A stretch of 64,000 nt of DNA from Ascaphus truei (Eukaryota; Chordata; Amphibia; Anura; Ascaphidae), in contig CM071568.1 of assembly GCA_036426205.1 (NCBI GenBank), positions 115,914,443 through 115,978,442 of the forward strand. Direction: 5' to 3'. Both the position numbers and the translations under genes were made by a program. A model generated the notes under the pieces. It ran no database searches and was not told the origin of the DNA. It was given only the letters and a program-made list of their open reading frames with translations. Below, one piece after another: positions 20,932 to 33,250 of this stretch (positions are counted from its first letter, which is position 1; the number at the start of each line of letters is the position of its first letter).

Positions 20932-21890
20932 TTTAAAATGAGTAGCTGTGAATGAGCAGGTAATGGGCGTCCTTTAAATAGGTATGTGATGATGTCAGGT
21001 GACATAGTAAAAAGCAAGGTGTTACATTAACATATTAAAGTACTTGGCTCACAAGCTGTGTCCATTTCATCAAAGAATTATTTGTTCTGTGTATTCAGCA
21101 GGCAATCATGATATTTGCCAATGATGTAACGTGAAGTTTTGTACAAACATTGTTTGAAAATTCTTAGTGTAATGTGCAATGCATGTAACACTTCTGAACG
21201 CAACAGTCAGTCATGTAAATAGACAAAAAGCCTGAGATTGACGTGGAAAATGTTTGCTGCAACATGTGTAATTAGCCATGTTATTGTCACATGTTCACAA
21301 CAATGAATTGTCGTGTGCATATGCATACATTTCTGTAATGAGGATAGTTGCTATTGAATCAGTTTGAAAGGTGTAACAATGATTAACTACTGTCCTTGTG
21401 TGTATAAGTTAGCTTGAAGTGCTTGTAATGCAACGGTTACAATGTAAACATGCAATGTGACTGAGTGTCCAATAAGTGACATCATGAAAAAAGGGAGGAC
21501 CCAAAGTACATGTAAACATGAGAAGAAAGATGTACATGAACGTTTAAAGATGCGTTACACATTACAAGCATTGTGTAATGTAAAGCAACATGAATATACG
21601 GTGGATGTGTTAGATGTGTGACATGTGTAACATCATATAAAGAATTGTCGCTCAGTTCAGTAAAATGTGTGATATGATGTGAGGTTCTCCTTTAAGAGTT
21701 GAGTATAGGATTTTCCCTTGACACATCATCACATGATGAGTAATGTGACACGCAAATGATGAAAACATCTAAAAGTACAATGTAAATCAAATAATACACG
21801 TCAGGTGTGACACAATGCAGTGAATGCCATCCACACTGTAATGCTAATCACATTTGTATTGTGAGCAATGGAACGTAAACAGTACTATAA
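20932..21890. other. AT-rich spacer, upstream of Harbinger gene
   Basis: No gene is seen. Short TGTAACA/TGTTACA words are frequent. If the Harbinger copy is complete, its minus-strand 5' end and terminal repeat should lie in this stretch. Confidence 0.4.
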
Positions 21891-21894
21891 TGTT

Positions 21895-22268
21895 ATACGT
21901 CCCCGCTCCATTGACTCCATTGATGTGCAGATGATTTTTTTTTCTAAGTGCCGTTCCGGCAGCCTTAGCGATCGTTCTCCCCTCCAACTTGCCAACTTTA
22001 GTTGGCGGGAGAAATTGGCCATAACATCTCAATTTCTTAGTGCCGATCAGCCCCGATAAGCTGATTTTGCTACTTGAATACAGCCGATTTAAAAAAGTGG
22101 CAATAAGTGCCGAAAACAGGCTTATCGACAGCAGACTGGCCATAACAAAATTATCGGCTACGAAACCTGCCGAAATCAAGCACATATCGGCGCTTACTGA
22201 ATTTCAAACCCAATTTTGCCTATAAAATGGCGAAAAAACCCTTATCAACGCTTACTGCATAGAGCCCC
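21895..22268. repeat. MITE with hairpin-prone interior
   Basis: It ends in GCTTACTGCATAGAGCCCC, which on the other strand (GGGGCTCTATGCAGTAAG) matches the style of the start at 13165. The interior has repeated CGGCACTTA/TAAGTGCCG and CTTATCG/CGATAAG words in both orientations. It has no coding capacity. Confidence 0.55.
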
Positions 22269-22384
22269 GTATCTCTATTTGTCTGTATTCTATTAAAGTT
22301 CTGGTTTTCTAAAAACATGCCATTCTACAGTTTTTAACTGTGAATTTTGGTGAAGGGCTATCGATATACACTAACAACGTATTG

Positions 22385-22525
22385 TTGAGAGTCAAGTACA
22401 TCGATTACATTCTAATGATCTGGGATACAAATGTACAGTGACTGCAGGAGTTTGTTTCAAATTCTGATCAATTTGAGATGAACAATGGAGGTTGACTTAA
22501 TAACATCAAGTTCAGATTTAAACTT
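22385..22525 (+). pseudogene. Fragment of a PLE-type reverse transcriptase
   Basis: The frame reads KYIDYILMIWDTNVQ, stop, LQEFVSNSDQFEMN, stop, NNIKFRFKL. The pattern (R)YIDD-x-L-x-IW followed by LQEF and N-IKF is that of the active-site block of Penelope-like RTs. The second Asp of YIDD is Tyr and two stops intervene. Confidence 0.45.
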
Positions 22526-23109
22526 CGCCCTAGAAGAAGCATGTGCTACACTGCTCACACGTGTACAGTAGCTAATCTAGCTATTGGTATATCTCACTGG
22601 TATCTCAAGTGTGCTCCACAAGAAACATTAAACTATCAACCAGGAAGTGGAAGTGGTCTGCTCTTAAAGGAAGCCAGAGGGAGGGAGCTGCTACAGCTAT
22701 ATGCACCCATTTTTGTGCCACATGAAGGAAATTTACAATGGTGGCTATGCTATAACACAAGAGAGACAAAAAGACAGATTAAGACACCCACCAGCCAATA
22801 CACCCACCAACTCAAGTTATTACACACACCTCAATAACCTGTTGGAGTTTATAGTGGTACCTTTACCCAAGTGACAGAAATCCAGTCTTTCCTCACCCCA
22901 TTGAGGACTGACATGGGGTTACAGCAGTAGCGCAGTGGGATTAGTGTCCCCAGACAATCGCCAGTCTTTAAAAAGTGCAGTGCTTTGCCTGCAGAATATG
23001 GAAAGAAACACAATTTCAATGCATTCACACTAAACTGACACAATCCCAGTCCTGAATCATGTGTTAACAAAAGTAAACATTCAACAGTAAAAATTTAAAA
23101 GTATAACAA

Positions 23110-23430
23110 AATTAGCTATTTATGGTAAAGGCAAATAACATGTGGAATTCATTACCATTGGAGCTTGAGATGGCAAAAACAATAGATAGCATCAATAAAA
23201 GGTTGGACAGCTTTTTATAAAGGAAAGGGGTATACCAAATATGTAAACATGGGAAGGATGTTAATCCAGGGAGTAATCTGATTAACATTATTTGAAATCA
23301 GGAAGGAATTTATTTTATCCCCTTATGAGACATCCTTAATAATGTTTCACTGCAGTTTTTTCTTTCCTCCCTCTGGATGAAAATACTGTAAATACCAATA
23401 TAAAATAAGTATCTGTCGTCTAAATTTGAA
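23110..23430 (+). mobile_element. 3' end of a CR1/L2-type LINE
   Basis: The sequence GGAATTTATTTTATCCCC, ATGAGACATCC, TTCCTCCCTCTGGATGAA and finally AAGTATCTGTCGTCTAAATT is the typical untranslated 3' end of amphibian CR1/L2-like LINEs, from memory of that family. Only this non-coding tail is present. Confidence 0.55.
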
Positions 23431-23479
23431 AAAAGTTCGTGTGAATAGCGCTAAAAGTGTATACGATAATATGTGACCC

Positions 23480-24880
23480 TACATACAATAAAATTACAAA
23501 CAATGTGATATAATTAAACTAGGCTGCCAGGTGACACTAACTCCAAGACACAGTTAGAAACAGAACACAAAATAAACAAATACAGACCGGCGCCGATACA
23601 GTCCAAAGGTAAGTAATAAAGTCCAATGGTAAGGAAGTCTCTCCTGTTAGATGGCTGTTGGTATAACTTCCCAGTTTTTTCTCAGGATGTGGACTCCATA
23701 TATATGATGCAGAACGAGAAGAAAAGAAAACACTCATAGTGCAATATGCAAAGGGATCATACAAGACAAACTAGACAAGACAAATACATATAATAAGCAG
23801 CTGACATTACTAAAAGATTAGTTTATTACACACAATGACTGAAACGGTCTAAAAGCAACAACAAACTGCCCAACGCGTTTTGTGCGCATGCGCACTTCTT
23901 CAGATCCCCTGAAGTGCGCATGCGCACGAAACGCGCTGGGCAGTTTGTTGTTGCTTTTAGACCGAGACAGAGGTCTTATAGAACGTTGCCGCATTGATCT
24001 TTTGGAGAAGGGATTTGGCGATTTTACCCGCCCCGAGTGACGTGTTTCCGGCGGAAGGCTAACATACAGTTCCTGGAGGACTCCAAAGTCGCCCGGAGTG
24101 ACGTACTTCAGGCTGTGGAGCTAAGGAGACTCCTGGACGTCACGTGCTCAGACGGAGATGTAGCTGAACCACCGTTCACGTTTTATCCCTGCTTATGATC
24201 TGTGGCTATTCTGTAAGTAGGATTCCGGTTTTACATACCGGATCCCGCATCTGTTTCAGTCATTGTGTGTAATAAACTAATCTTTGATCTACGTCAACAC
24301 GGAAATGCGCGATCTGGTCGGGTCGCGCTGGATGTTTGTGAAGATCTTCTGTTCCTCTGCATTGAGTGAAACGCCAAGCCGAGCAGCAGGAAATCCACGG
24401 AAAAGATACCCCAGATGGTATATGCTTCTGACGAACAACAAACACAGAGTATCATCTTTCCGGTGGACACTTTCCTTGGATAGCGGTGATTCTCCAGGTT
24501 GGTGGTGATATTAATTCACAATCGTGCATTTTTATTTGAATTCTTATGAGTGCGATTCTTATCCCTCTCCCAACCCCCCCCCCCAATAAATTGTTACAAT
24601 TTTACGCTATGGGGCATGCGCTCTCTCCTCTTTTCCTTTCTACAGGTTCCACTGGATGTGGTTCATCCGTTTGAGAGCTGCCTGAAGTTCCCCTGCCACT
24701 GGACTTTATTCTATATATCCTTTGGACTTTTTATTGGGACTGGTTTATACTTTTTACTGTATGTAATATTATTGCATTTTCATATTATTTTCTTCATTGC
24801 ATTTTAATATTATTTCCTTCATTGGTTTTTTAGCTAGTCATTTTTTGTGATCACCAGTTACATTAGCACAATTTTGTGAG
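23480..24880. mobile_element. Two head-to-head PLE terminal regions
   Basis: Left (minus) and right (plus) arms share GTTTCAGTCATTGTGTGTAA (reverse at 23813-23845, forward at 24255-24285) and meet in the palindrome at 23846-23963. The right arm has about 290 bp between the palindrome and the shared string that the left arm lacks. In the right arm an intron-like segment runs from GTAAGT (24211) to TTTCAG (24260). No coding frame is found. Confidence 0.55.
23846..23963. ncRNA. Palindromic pair of hammerhead-like motifs
   Basis: The arms 23846-23903 and 23908-23963 are nearly perfect inverted copies with a 4-base centre. The minus-strand copy has the full core CTGAAGA (complement of 23897-23903), an extra A, the stem GTGCGC-AT-GCGCAC, then AAAACGCGTT, where the expected GAAA is AAAA. 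The plus-strand copy has CTGAAG, the same stem and GAAACGCGCT. Each has lost one core feature. Confidence 0.55.
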
Positions 24881-24954
24881 TATCACACTTATTTATATTT
24901 AGTTCACACTATAGCACATTATCACTAATTTTTGGCGCTACTTTCTTGTTTGTT

Positions 24955-25072
24955 TTGTAATATATATATAGATATATGTATGTATATCTATATCTATATA
25001 TATATATATAGATATATATACATATATCTATATATATATATATAGATATATCTATATATATATATATTTCCA
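24955..25072. repeat. TA/GATA microsatellite
   Basis: It is made of alternating (TA)n and TAGATA units, imperfectly self-complementary over the whole stretch. Confidence 0.9.
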
Positions 25073-25184
25073 GCACAGGCTGCTGCTTTAACATAGTTTT
25101 TAAAATGCCTGGGGATCTGGGATCTCACAAACACAATCCATGTATCTTCCTGCAAGCTATAATAACTTCTTGAATAATTGTAGT

Positions 25185-25300
25185 GCATTAGCAAATAAAA
25201 ATACCACTTATGAGAACATTCACAGGTCTCAGACAGGTCCACAGACTTGCCTTTCCCCATTATCTCTTAGCATGTAATGCATCCACTGCAGCTAGAGATT
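25185..25300. repeat. Dispersed repeat shared with 35180-35295
   Basis: The two stretches share AAATAAAAA, CACTTATGAGAACATTCAC (CACTCATGAGACCATTCAC in the other copy), CAGACA and TCTCTTAGCAT in the same order. It is a diverged non-coding repeat of unknown class. Confidence 0.5.
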
Positions 25301-27740
25301 CTTGTTAATAACACATATTAGCACTCACAATTATCAGGAACTTTAAGGGAATATCTATTCCAAAAGTATAAATCACAGTATAAAAACAACAAGACAACTT
25401 GTTTTCATTTGAACTAGGCATGGTAAGCAACCTCTTGGTGCATAGTCTTTGGTGGATAGTTGTAGGTGTTGCTGGAAAAGCAAGCTACTTTAGTAATTGA
25501 GTCACATATCAACTATATTTTAAAATATTAATAATGAAGCAAATTTCCAACCATGAAATACGGTCTAATGGTTTATGACATTATTTCTTCAGTTACGGTG
25601 CTGCATCATGCACATTGTGAGTTGGAAGTCACCAATTTGAATCTTCATTGTGTTAATGGAAATTATCACACCTTGGATTTTGTTTTTCATCCTGCTATGA
25701 GCTACTGTATTACTTCTAAAATAAGGTTCTCCATCTTTGTATGGTACAGTATGTACGTTAAATAAGCTACAGTACTTTGTCCATTTTTAATGCAAGCATC
25801 GCTAGCAGTATGATTTACTTTTAATTGTGTCATCATGGTATTCTTTGTTCTAACAGTAAACATCTATATGAGACCCGTATGAGACCTGTCACATCATTGG
25901 AATAACTTCCCACTTCAAAAGCTGATTAAAAAGCCCACATAATGTCTTAAATATTCTGTAGGGATTTGCCAGTCACTATCTTTAGTCATTCTATTTGCTT
26001 CGTATCACGACTATTTTATAGCAGTGTTAACTGTAGGCTGGCAATTGTGATGTCATACAGTGATAGTAAATTAGTTAATGAATTATCACTCTGTCATGTG
26101 GTGAGATTAACACCCATGGCAAAAAGGCAATTGTTAATTGGTACTTCTTTATCTATAAGCAACAGAAGTCTGCTAAGATCTCACCACCTGTTAGCACAAT
26201 GTTGAGACTTACAAAATGTAACTTATGTGAGAAAATATCCATTGGTTTGGACTGCTGCTTGAGATTTACATTGCAGAAACTGCATTATTTTATTTCGGGA
26301 ATGCAGAACAGTGAAAGATGAGCATCAGTCTATTTCTAAACAGATTTGTTATAGAACTACATTTTTGTATGTTTTTCTCTTCCCTAAATTGAGAAATATT
26401 TTCATCCACCAATCTTACTAAGTCTTGAGTAATCACTAGAGCATCACTTATAAACGGAAATTGGATACATCAATGAGAAAACAGAAAATGCAAGCTCTGG
26501 CAAAACAGGTCTACATAATGTTGATTCTGACAAATGACATATTTCACAATGTATTCTGCTGTAATCTAATTAGATTAATTAGATCAATATGTTTACTAGT
26601 GCTACATCATTCTGTCCAGCCTAATATTTGAAAGAATGCTGCAAAGAAAAGGTTCACAGTGTTGAAGCATTACTGTATGTAGCATCCTGTTTAATTCAAA
26701 TTCAGGCATTTGCATGACATTTTCCAAATGTAAGGATTATTTAATTCTCCTGTAGGAAGGCTTGACCTTAGAAGAGAGGTACAGTATATATCATTTTTGC
26801 AACAGTTTCCTTTATACAGTAGGAGAAAAAAGTCTAGTCAGGCTGGAACTGTAAATTAAAGGGTTGTATTAAGAGACTTTTGGGATTCACACTAAAACAT
26901 GGATATCCTGGCAGGAATTGGAATACTTCTGTTCTGACTGCGGATCATGAATTTATTGTTGGTAACCCATCAGTTGTGTCAAGAATAATGTATAAATCTA
27001 AGTGATCACATTTTCATTAAAACATATATTGGTAATTCATTCAAAATATTCTGTAATTCATAAATTATTTGAAGATTTTTGTGGTGCAATGTTCATTTTT
27101 GCAGTTTCAACTTCTGCTTCACCGGTAATTATTTCAGGAACTGGGCTTCCCCAATGCAGAATATAGTGATATTCAGCACTAGAAACCCCTTGGTAACAAC
27201 AACTCAAAAAGTATCATTTTTTATTTTGGATGAGATGGCTGCTCTAATGTGCCCTATTTGGCAGTGTGATTTTTACAATTAATGGCACAGAAATTATATT
27301 TATAAGAAGATGTTAGTTTTGTAGGATTAGATGGGGAAAAGATACAATGTTTTCCCGAGTATCACAGTGAACTCCCAGATGTCCACAGAATGATGGTGAC
27401 ATACATTCATTTAGAAGAAGCCTTTTCAGATATGCCAGACCCTTACTATAGATTGATGAGTACAGTTGTTTTGCAGAATTTGCCTAATATAACAGTTTTT
27501 CTAACATTACAAACATAACCATCTATATTAATTTTTGCATTTTTGATGTGGGTTGGGGGCTTTCTCCCTTTTATTTTTATATAAATAGATATGTATCCAG
27601 TCACTTATTTTTTTCAATATGTATTTATATGTGATACATTAGTGTTTTTTTGCTTGATGTGATCCTTTGTAAACTTTTTTATTATGTATTGTATTTCTTA
27701 CTGATACAATGAGTGCGAGGAACCAATTGTATATGTATAT
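25301..27740. other. AT-rich non-coding stretch
   Basis: No convincing reading frame, RNA gene or element end is seen. The frames present are short and without recognisable domains. Confidence 0.5.
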
Positions 27741-27744
27741 TGTG

Positions 27745-27960
27745 GGGATGTATGTATGTCTTTATTTATATAGCGCCATTAATGTACATATCGCTTCACA
27801 GTAGTAATAAACGTGACAATCATATAAATAACTACAAATAACAGATCATGGGAATAAGTGCTTCAGACAAAGTAACATTGTGGAAGAGGAGTTCCTGCTC
27901 CGAAGAGCTTACAATCTAATTGGTAGGGAGAATGTACAGAGACAGGAGGAGGGCATTGTG
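27745..27960. repeat. SINE/LINE-tail repeat (TATAGCGCC family)
   Basis: It contains TTTATATAGCGCCATTAATG, CGCTTCACAGTAGTAATAAA and GCTCCGAAGAGCTTACAATC. The last resembles the body of the SINE at 16958 (GTGGAGCTTACAATCT). It is a dispersed vertebrate-type repeat. No tRNA-like head is present in this copy. Confidence 0.55.
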
Positions 27961-28899
27961 TTAAGTAATGTAATGTAGGGATGTAATTGATCCCTATGTA
28001 TTCCCCTAGCACCAATCAATCTGAGACTTTTAAAATATACAGTGGTGCTGGAGTTGTGGGAATCACTTGGACCAAATTATTTCCATGAATAGATCATCAT
28101 GTCATCCACATTGACATAAACACCTGATACAGAATATTTATGGCTGTTGGCATCTGGGTCACTTTTCTTTCTTTTGCCATGCTTGAGGAAGGATTACAGT
28201 ACTTGGTGATGCCAGGTTTTGAGTTTCTATATCAATGTAATAGATTAAGTTGTTTTACACCTATATATTTCAACAGTCTTTGTAATAGCTGGTCAAATTA
28301 ATGTAATGTCTAATTATAGAAATATCAATCATAGTCAAATGGAAATGTAAAAAGATTGTCATGGGAAGAAATAACAGCTCAAACTTGTTAAAATCACAAA
28401 CTATCAAGTCAACTTGTATTTTTTGCAAATTCCATTATAAACGGTCCAAGTATAATATACGGCATATAGTAAACAACAATCCTTCTTATGACATTTGATT
28501 TTTATTAGACAAATTCAATGTCAGCAATGTTATGAAATGTGCACCAGAATAGTTACATTTTGCATTACATACTCCGCTATCCCTCTATACATATGTTTTA
28601 TTTTTGTATTATGTTTTTGTTGTTTTCTCCCAGATGCATAAAATGTGTTTTTAAAGAACCAGTTTTTCATCTCCTTTTCTTAATATCAACCTGTTAAGGA
28701 ACATGGCACGAATGAAACATAGGCTAAACAATGTACTGAGTCTGTACCCAGTCAATGCACTTTGGCAAAATACTGTATTGGTTTATTTCTGAAAAGTAAT
28801 ACTGACTAAAGGATTGTAACTGTATTTTTATACTGGAGTAGTGTACATTTGTGAAATGTGTTCATGCATTTAGTGTATCATACTGTATTATAGAAACAT

Positions 28900-29230
28900 A
28901 GGCAGAGTGCATTGCAACAACTTGTATAACTTGCTCGTGCAAGTTAATGGGTGCTCGATAATGCAAAAACAATGCATTATAGAAACATTAGGACAGTAAA
29001 GCAAAGGCGGGACACTCCAGGATACATCAAATAAAAGTTATTAATATGTAATCAAGGTTTCGTCCTGCGCCTAGGCCTTTATCAAGACTTTGCTCCGCCT
29101 CTTTTTCTGCTACTTTATCAAAACAGTCATGTATTTTTATAGGCCAGTCCAGGGATAAAAATGTTAATTATATATATTAATAAAATGTAATTAAGTTCCC
29201 TGGAGTTCCAGTCTGGCCATTACTGTCCTG
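28900..29230 (-). repeat. PLE terminal fragment with hammerhead-like core
   Basis: The minus strand at 29085-29056 reads TTGATAA, a hairpin GGCCT-AGGCGC-AGGAC, then GAAACCTTG. The module layout is that of the other copies but the 3' palindrome is lost. Flanking DNA has no coding frame. Confidence 0.4.
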
Positions 29231-29239
29231 ATGGCTCAT

Positions 29240-29930
29240 GCATTAGTGTGAATGCTATTCTACTTCAATTCTGAATTTTGGGGCGGATTCTGTGGCATCA
29301 TGAAACACTTTGTCAATGTGACATTACTTGTGCTAAAAGGTTTATGCAAATACATAACATTGAAAGTATATTTTTCTATAGGTAAAAATGACTGTACCCT
29401 TTTTAAGGAGAGTTTTTGCTACATTTAACTTGGCGAAAAGTCCTTGCAACCATTTGGAAGTATTGTAACATGTTCAAAAAACGAGGTAAATTATCAAGGA
29501 ACATACAATTTGTCCCATGAGGTGGGCTACAAAGTAATATACAGTATGTGATTGAATTTTAGCCAGGGAAGTTAAATTTTTCTTTATGGGGAAAAGGGGG
29601 TGCTCTATGGTACTGATTTTCTCACCCTTGATAAATAATGGAACAAAAAAGGCTAATTGTTATGCACTTTGACTATTGTTTACACCTATCGAATTAAATA
29701 TTTTACAGCCCACCTTATGTTTGTGTATTATTAAGTAAATAAATAAAAATATACCCATTTTTAAAGCACCTATTTTACATAAGTTAGTAAAATTATGTTT
29801 ATACACACAGGCTCATGTCATTGTCAGGCTTCCCTTCATGTACTGTAGGTTTAAAGCACAAATGATCAATGGTGTTGGGCACCTTAACTGTAGTACTACT
29901 GGACCTGTGAAATGCTGAGATGTCAGTTAT
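29240..29930. other. AT-rich stretch, nothing recognised
   Basis: There is no coding frame, repeat end or RNA gene that I can support. Confidence 0.4.
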
Positions 29931-29934
29931 TTGG

Positions 29935-30090
29935 TATGAAAATAGATGAGCTTGAAAAAAGACATACGCCCACCAAGTTCAACCTATGCTAAATTTTATC
30001 GACAGATACTTTATCCTATATGTTTACCTACAGTATATTGGTCCAGAGGAAAGCAAACAGAATCCCCAGTGAAATATCATCTAATGATTT
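29935..30090 (-). mobile_element. 3' end fragment of a CR1/L2-type LINE
   Basis: GAGCTTGAAAAAAGACATAC, CACCAAGTTCAACCTATGCT and AAATTTTATCGACAGATAC are the reverse of the tail seen at 23110-23430 and its upstream neighbour in this family. Only non-coding sequence is present. Confidence 0.5.
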
Positions 30091-30644
30091 CTATTATGTT
30101 TCACAAATACAGTATATAGGGGACAGTTTCCTAGAAGGTGGGGATATATGTAATGTGCACTTTTTCCTAAAGTTTTCTAACACAGTTTACAGCTTTTCAA
30201 GAAAAATAACTTTACAACAGCGAAAAAACATAATGATTGATCTCAAAGGACCTTTAGAGGATTATTAATTAAACTGTGATAATGTCAATCAGGAACTACC
30301 TCATGGATACTCCCATTGAAGTAAATCAGCATCTATGGGGATAGTGCCCAGATCGGCAAAAGTGCAGTTAATGAATAACCTCCTTAGTGTCTTTCAATGA
30401 AATATTCTTGTTAATATCTTATTATCTCTAAACTTTTAAGCACCTCCATAATGTTTTGTTAGTTTATTGATATGAATTAATCTTGTCACTGATTAATTAA
30501 TATTATTCTAATTAAATATGGTTTTGTAAAGTCTTATTTTATTTTACTACCATCGCACATTCATTTTGTCTACATACAATTGTGGATGAGGACAATCTCT
30601 CTTTGTAGTTTTAAAAACAAATCATAACAAAGCTTCATGTTAAT

Positions 30645-30680
30645 ATTATTTAATAATAATAATAATAATAATAATGCTAT
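30645..30680. repeat. (AAT)n microsatellite
   Basis: An uninterrupted AAT run. From 30090 to 31355 nothing else is seen except a 98-codon hydrophobic frame on the minus strand (see rejected list). Confidence 0.85.
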
Positions 30681-31360
30681 TAATTGCATTTTTGTAATTG
30701 TTGACCATATCCTCCATTCACATTCTCTGAGACACCTCATGTCACATTGATTAATATAAATGACAGAATTCCATATGCCAATCTCCTCAGGATAAGAGAA
30801 AATTCTCTCATTCCCACAGACTGAGAGCTGACAATGAGGAATGAACACATCATCTCAAAAGCTGTGCCTGCTAGACCCACAAGAAAGTACATATGGATAT
30901 TCAGTACCTCATAGACCACCATGTTGAAGACAGCTGACATAACAATCAAGAAGTGATGACCCTCATTCATCACATATACTAACTCAGCCTCTACCAAGGT
31001 AGAATGTAAATCTTGATATGAATAAAATTCCAAGAGTTGCTAGCTATATGTTTTATTTTATTTCAACTCTATAACTTAGAAATGCTATAATCATGTTGTG
31101 ATTTTTCCTAATTGACTATACTTTGTTTTCAGTTATTTATTCTATACATTTAAAATCCAAATTCTACCTATGCACACACAATATTTGTAAAATCTGTTAG
31201 TAAACAATAAACATTGCTGCCCTTACTAGAAAACCCAAACCTTGTAGTAATGTGTTAACACACATTCCCAGCTAGCTCAAACTCCCACACCCACCACATG
31301 ATGAATATATATTTATGTCAACCAGAGAGCTACTGAGCGTGGCAATTGCATACAACAAGA

Positions 31361-31770
31361 GACAGGGGGTGCCCAATGCTACATCCCATTGACAAAACAT
31401 ATATGATGAAAAGTATAAAGTAAAATACTTCAATAATAATAATAATATTAAATACTTGGTTATTTGGTTAACCCTTTGGCCAAAGCATCATAAGCCTGCA
31501 TACCAACGTCAAGGTATAACCTTGGGAGGTCATTTCATTTGCTGCAGGAACAAGACCTATAATGGTTCTTCCCCTCTTACAGAGGTAAAAGGAAGGGTTC
31601 ACAGTGTAGTGTAGTGTAGGACCTGCATAAATTTGGTTATACCTTGACGTTGGTATGCAGGCTTATGACGCTTTGGCCAAAGGGTTAACAAAATAACCAA
31701 GTATTTAATATTATTATTATTATTGAAGTATTTTACTTTATACGTAGCATTGGGCACCCCCTGTCTCTCC
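31361..31770. mobile_element. Foldback element, about 405 bp
   Basis: The arms 31361-31530 and 31622-31768 are inverted copies. The outer end is ACAGGGGGTGCCCAATGCT against AGCATTGGGCACCCCCTGT. Inside lie an (AAT)n run with its complement, then GGTTAACCCTTTGGCCAAAG and CATACCAACGTCAAGGTATA. Related single arms (CTTTGGCCAAAGGGTTAAC) occur at 63020 and 63880. It is non-coding. Confidence 0.8.
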
Positions 31771-32860
31771 TTGTAGTAATGTGAACAGAGGTTGAATAGT
31801 ACAGGAGTATGAAAATATGTATTAATAAAATAGATCTACAAAGAATCATCTCAGTTCACCAGTCGACATTTCCGCAATTTCTTCTCTACAATTGTTGACT
31901 GTGTTCTTAGCAAATTATTCATGTAGTTAGTACAGGTATAGATGTAGCAAATCTTAGTGTCTTTGGTGCAGGTGCCCTGTGCAATCACGCAACTGCATTG
32001 GTCATGTCATTGAAGGATTAACACTGAGGGAGTCCCATACAAAAGCACTGACCCTCTGCAGATGGCAGACACTGTCCCTGGGGCCACAGACTTTTACTTG
32101 TTCGTTCGCCGAACTGAGGACAGTAAGTCTTGCTACAGTACATATGTATTTCATTAAAGCAAATAAAAGGACCTTCAAAGACCACCAAGAGTGACTATTA
32201 TTCCATCTTATTTACATATGCACTGATCATTTTAAGACCATTTATAAAACCTTGAGTTATTTGAAACTTCCGTCAATAAAAAGTATGAAAAATATCTTGC
32301 ATGAAAAAGGACCAAAGTAAACTAATGACTATTGGCAATGGCAAGCTGAATAGTTTAAATGTAGGGGATTTATAATTTTGTTAAACAAATGAGACAAGTA
32401 TACTGTACATTTTTTAAATATGTTTTTAACTTTTTATGTTGGTCAGGGTAAGTGGACGAATGCATTCCTAATGCAATAATATGGTATGTCTGAAGTGTTA
32501 CAGAATTTTCTTGGTGCTGCCAGCTAGTTGGGTTGCTAATTCCACTGTGCAATAATATGCTGGGCGACTCCATGTTTAAAAAAATTAAAATGTATTAGAT
32601 CATTTTGGTGCGGCTACTGCAGCATCTCTGTCAAAATAAGTACTAAGTATTAAACACAATACATATACAGTACAGTAAATAGCGATGTCATACCAAAGTG
32701 CAACACCATGAAAAGTCATTAATCCAGCCCCCCATGCATATCTACTGCGCACAAAATTAATTTAGACCGGTTTGTCCTAATGTCCAAAAAACACCTGCAA
32801 GAAAATATAAAAAATATACTGAGATGTATATTTTTTTTATTTCCAAACTGTTTTATTAGG
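31771..32860. other. AT-rich stretch, nothing recognised
   Basis: There are no domains in the short frames and no element termini seen. Confidence 0.4.
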
Positions 32861-32864
32861 ATAT

Positions 32865-33250
32865 ATAATGTAGCAAATGAAGCATATGAAGTGTCATGGG
32901 TTTGATTCCTTCATGGTATGGTTTTTAATTATTATTATTATTATTATTTTATATAATAAATTATAAATTATAAAATAAATAAAATAATAATTTATAAATT
33001 ATACATTATTATTAAAATAAAAATAAAATTGATAAATTATTATTTTAATTTATAATTTACCATACCATGCAGGAATCAAACCCATGACCCTTCATATGCT
33101 AGCAGCGATTCTCTAGCTACTACACCAGCTGGACTTGACTTCTAGTGTACAGTACAGTCCAGGGTGAATTTAAGTTTCCTTATAGAGTCAGATTCATCAC
33201 ACCAACCCTGTGGTGTAGCTAGAGAATTAAACTAGCATTTGAAAGGTACC
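32865..33250. repeat. tRNA-like SINE copies, tail to tail
   Basis: On the minus strand 33140-33075 reads CAGCTGGTGTAGTAGCTAGA ... GGGTCATGGGTTTGATTCC, a tRNA-like head with A- and B-box spacing. On the plus strand 32878-32925 has GTCATGGGTTTGATTCC, and 33213-33240 has GGTGTAGCTAGAGAATTAAA, an isolated A-box half. The AT-rich tails of the first two meet at 32930-33060 and are themselves inverted. Confidence 0.65.

Noticed and set aside
29056..29085. Considered as an intact hammerhead ribozyme
   Set aside because: The core reads TTGATAA and the 3' palindrome is missing, so it is kept only as a decayed PLE end.
30737..31033. 98-codon minus-strand frame with two hydrophobic stretches (LIVMSAVFNMVVYEV, LAYGILSFILI)
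   Set aside because: It could be taken for a membrane-receptor fragment, but no family motif is present, both flanks lack coding character, and AT-rich DNA often yields such hydrophobic frames.
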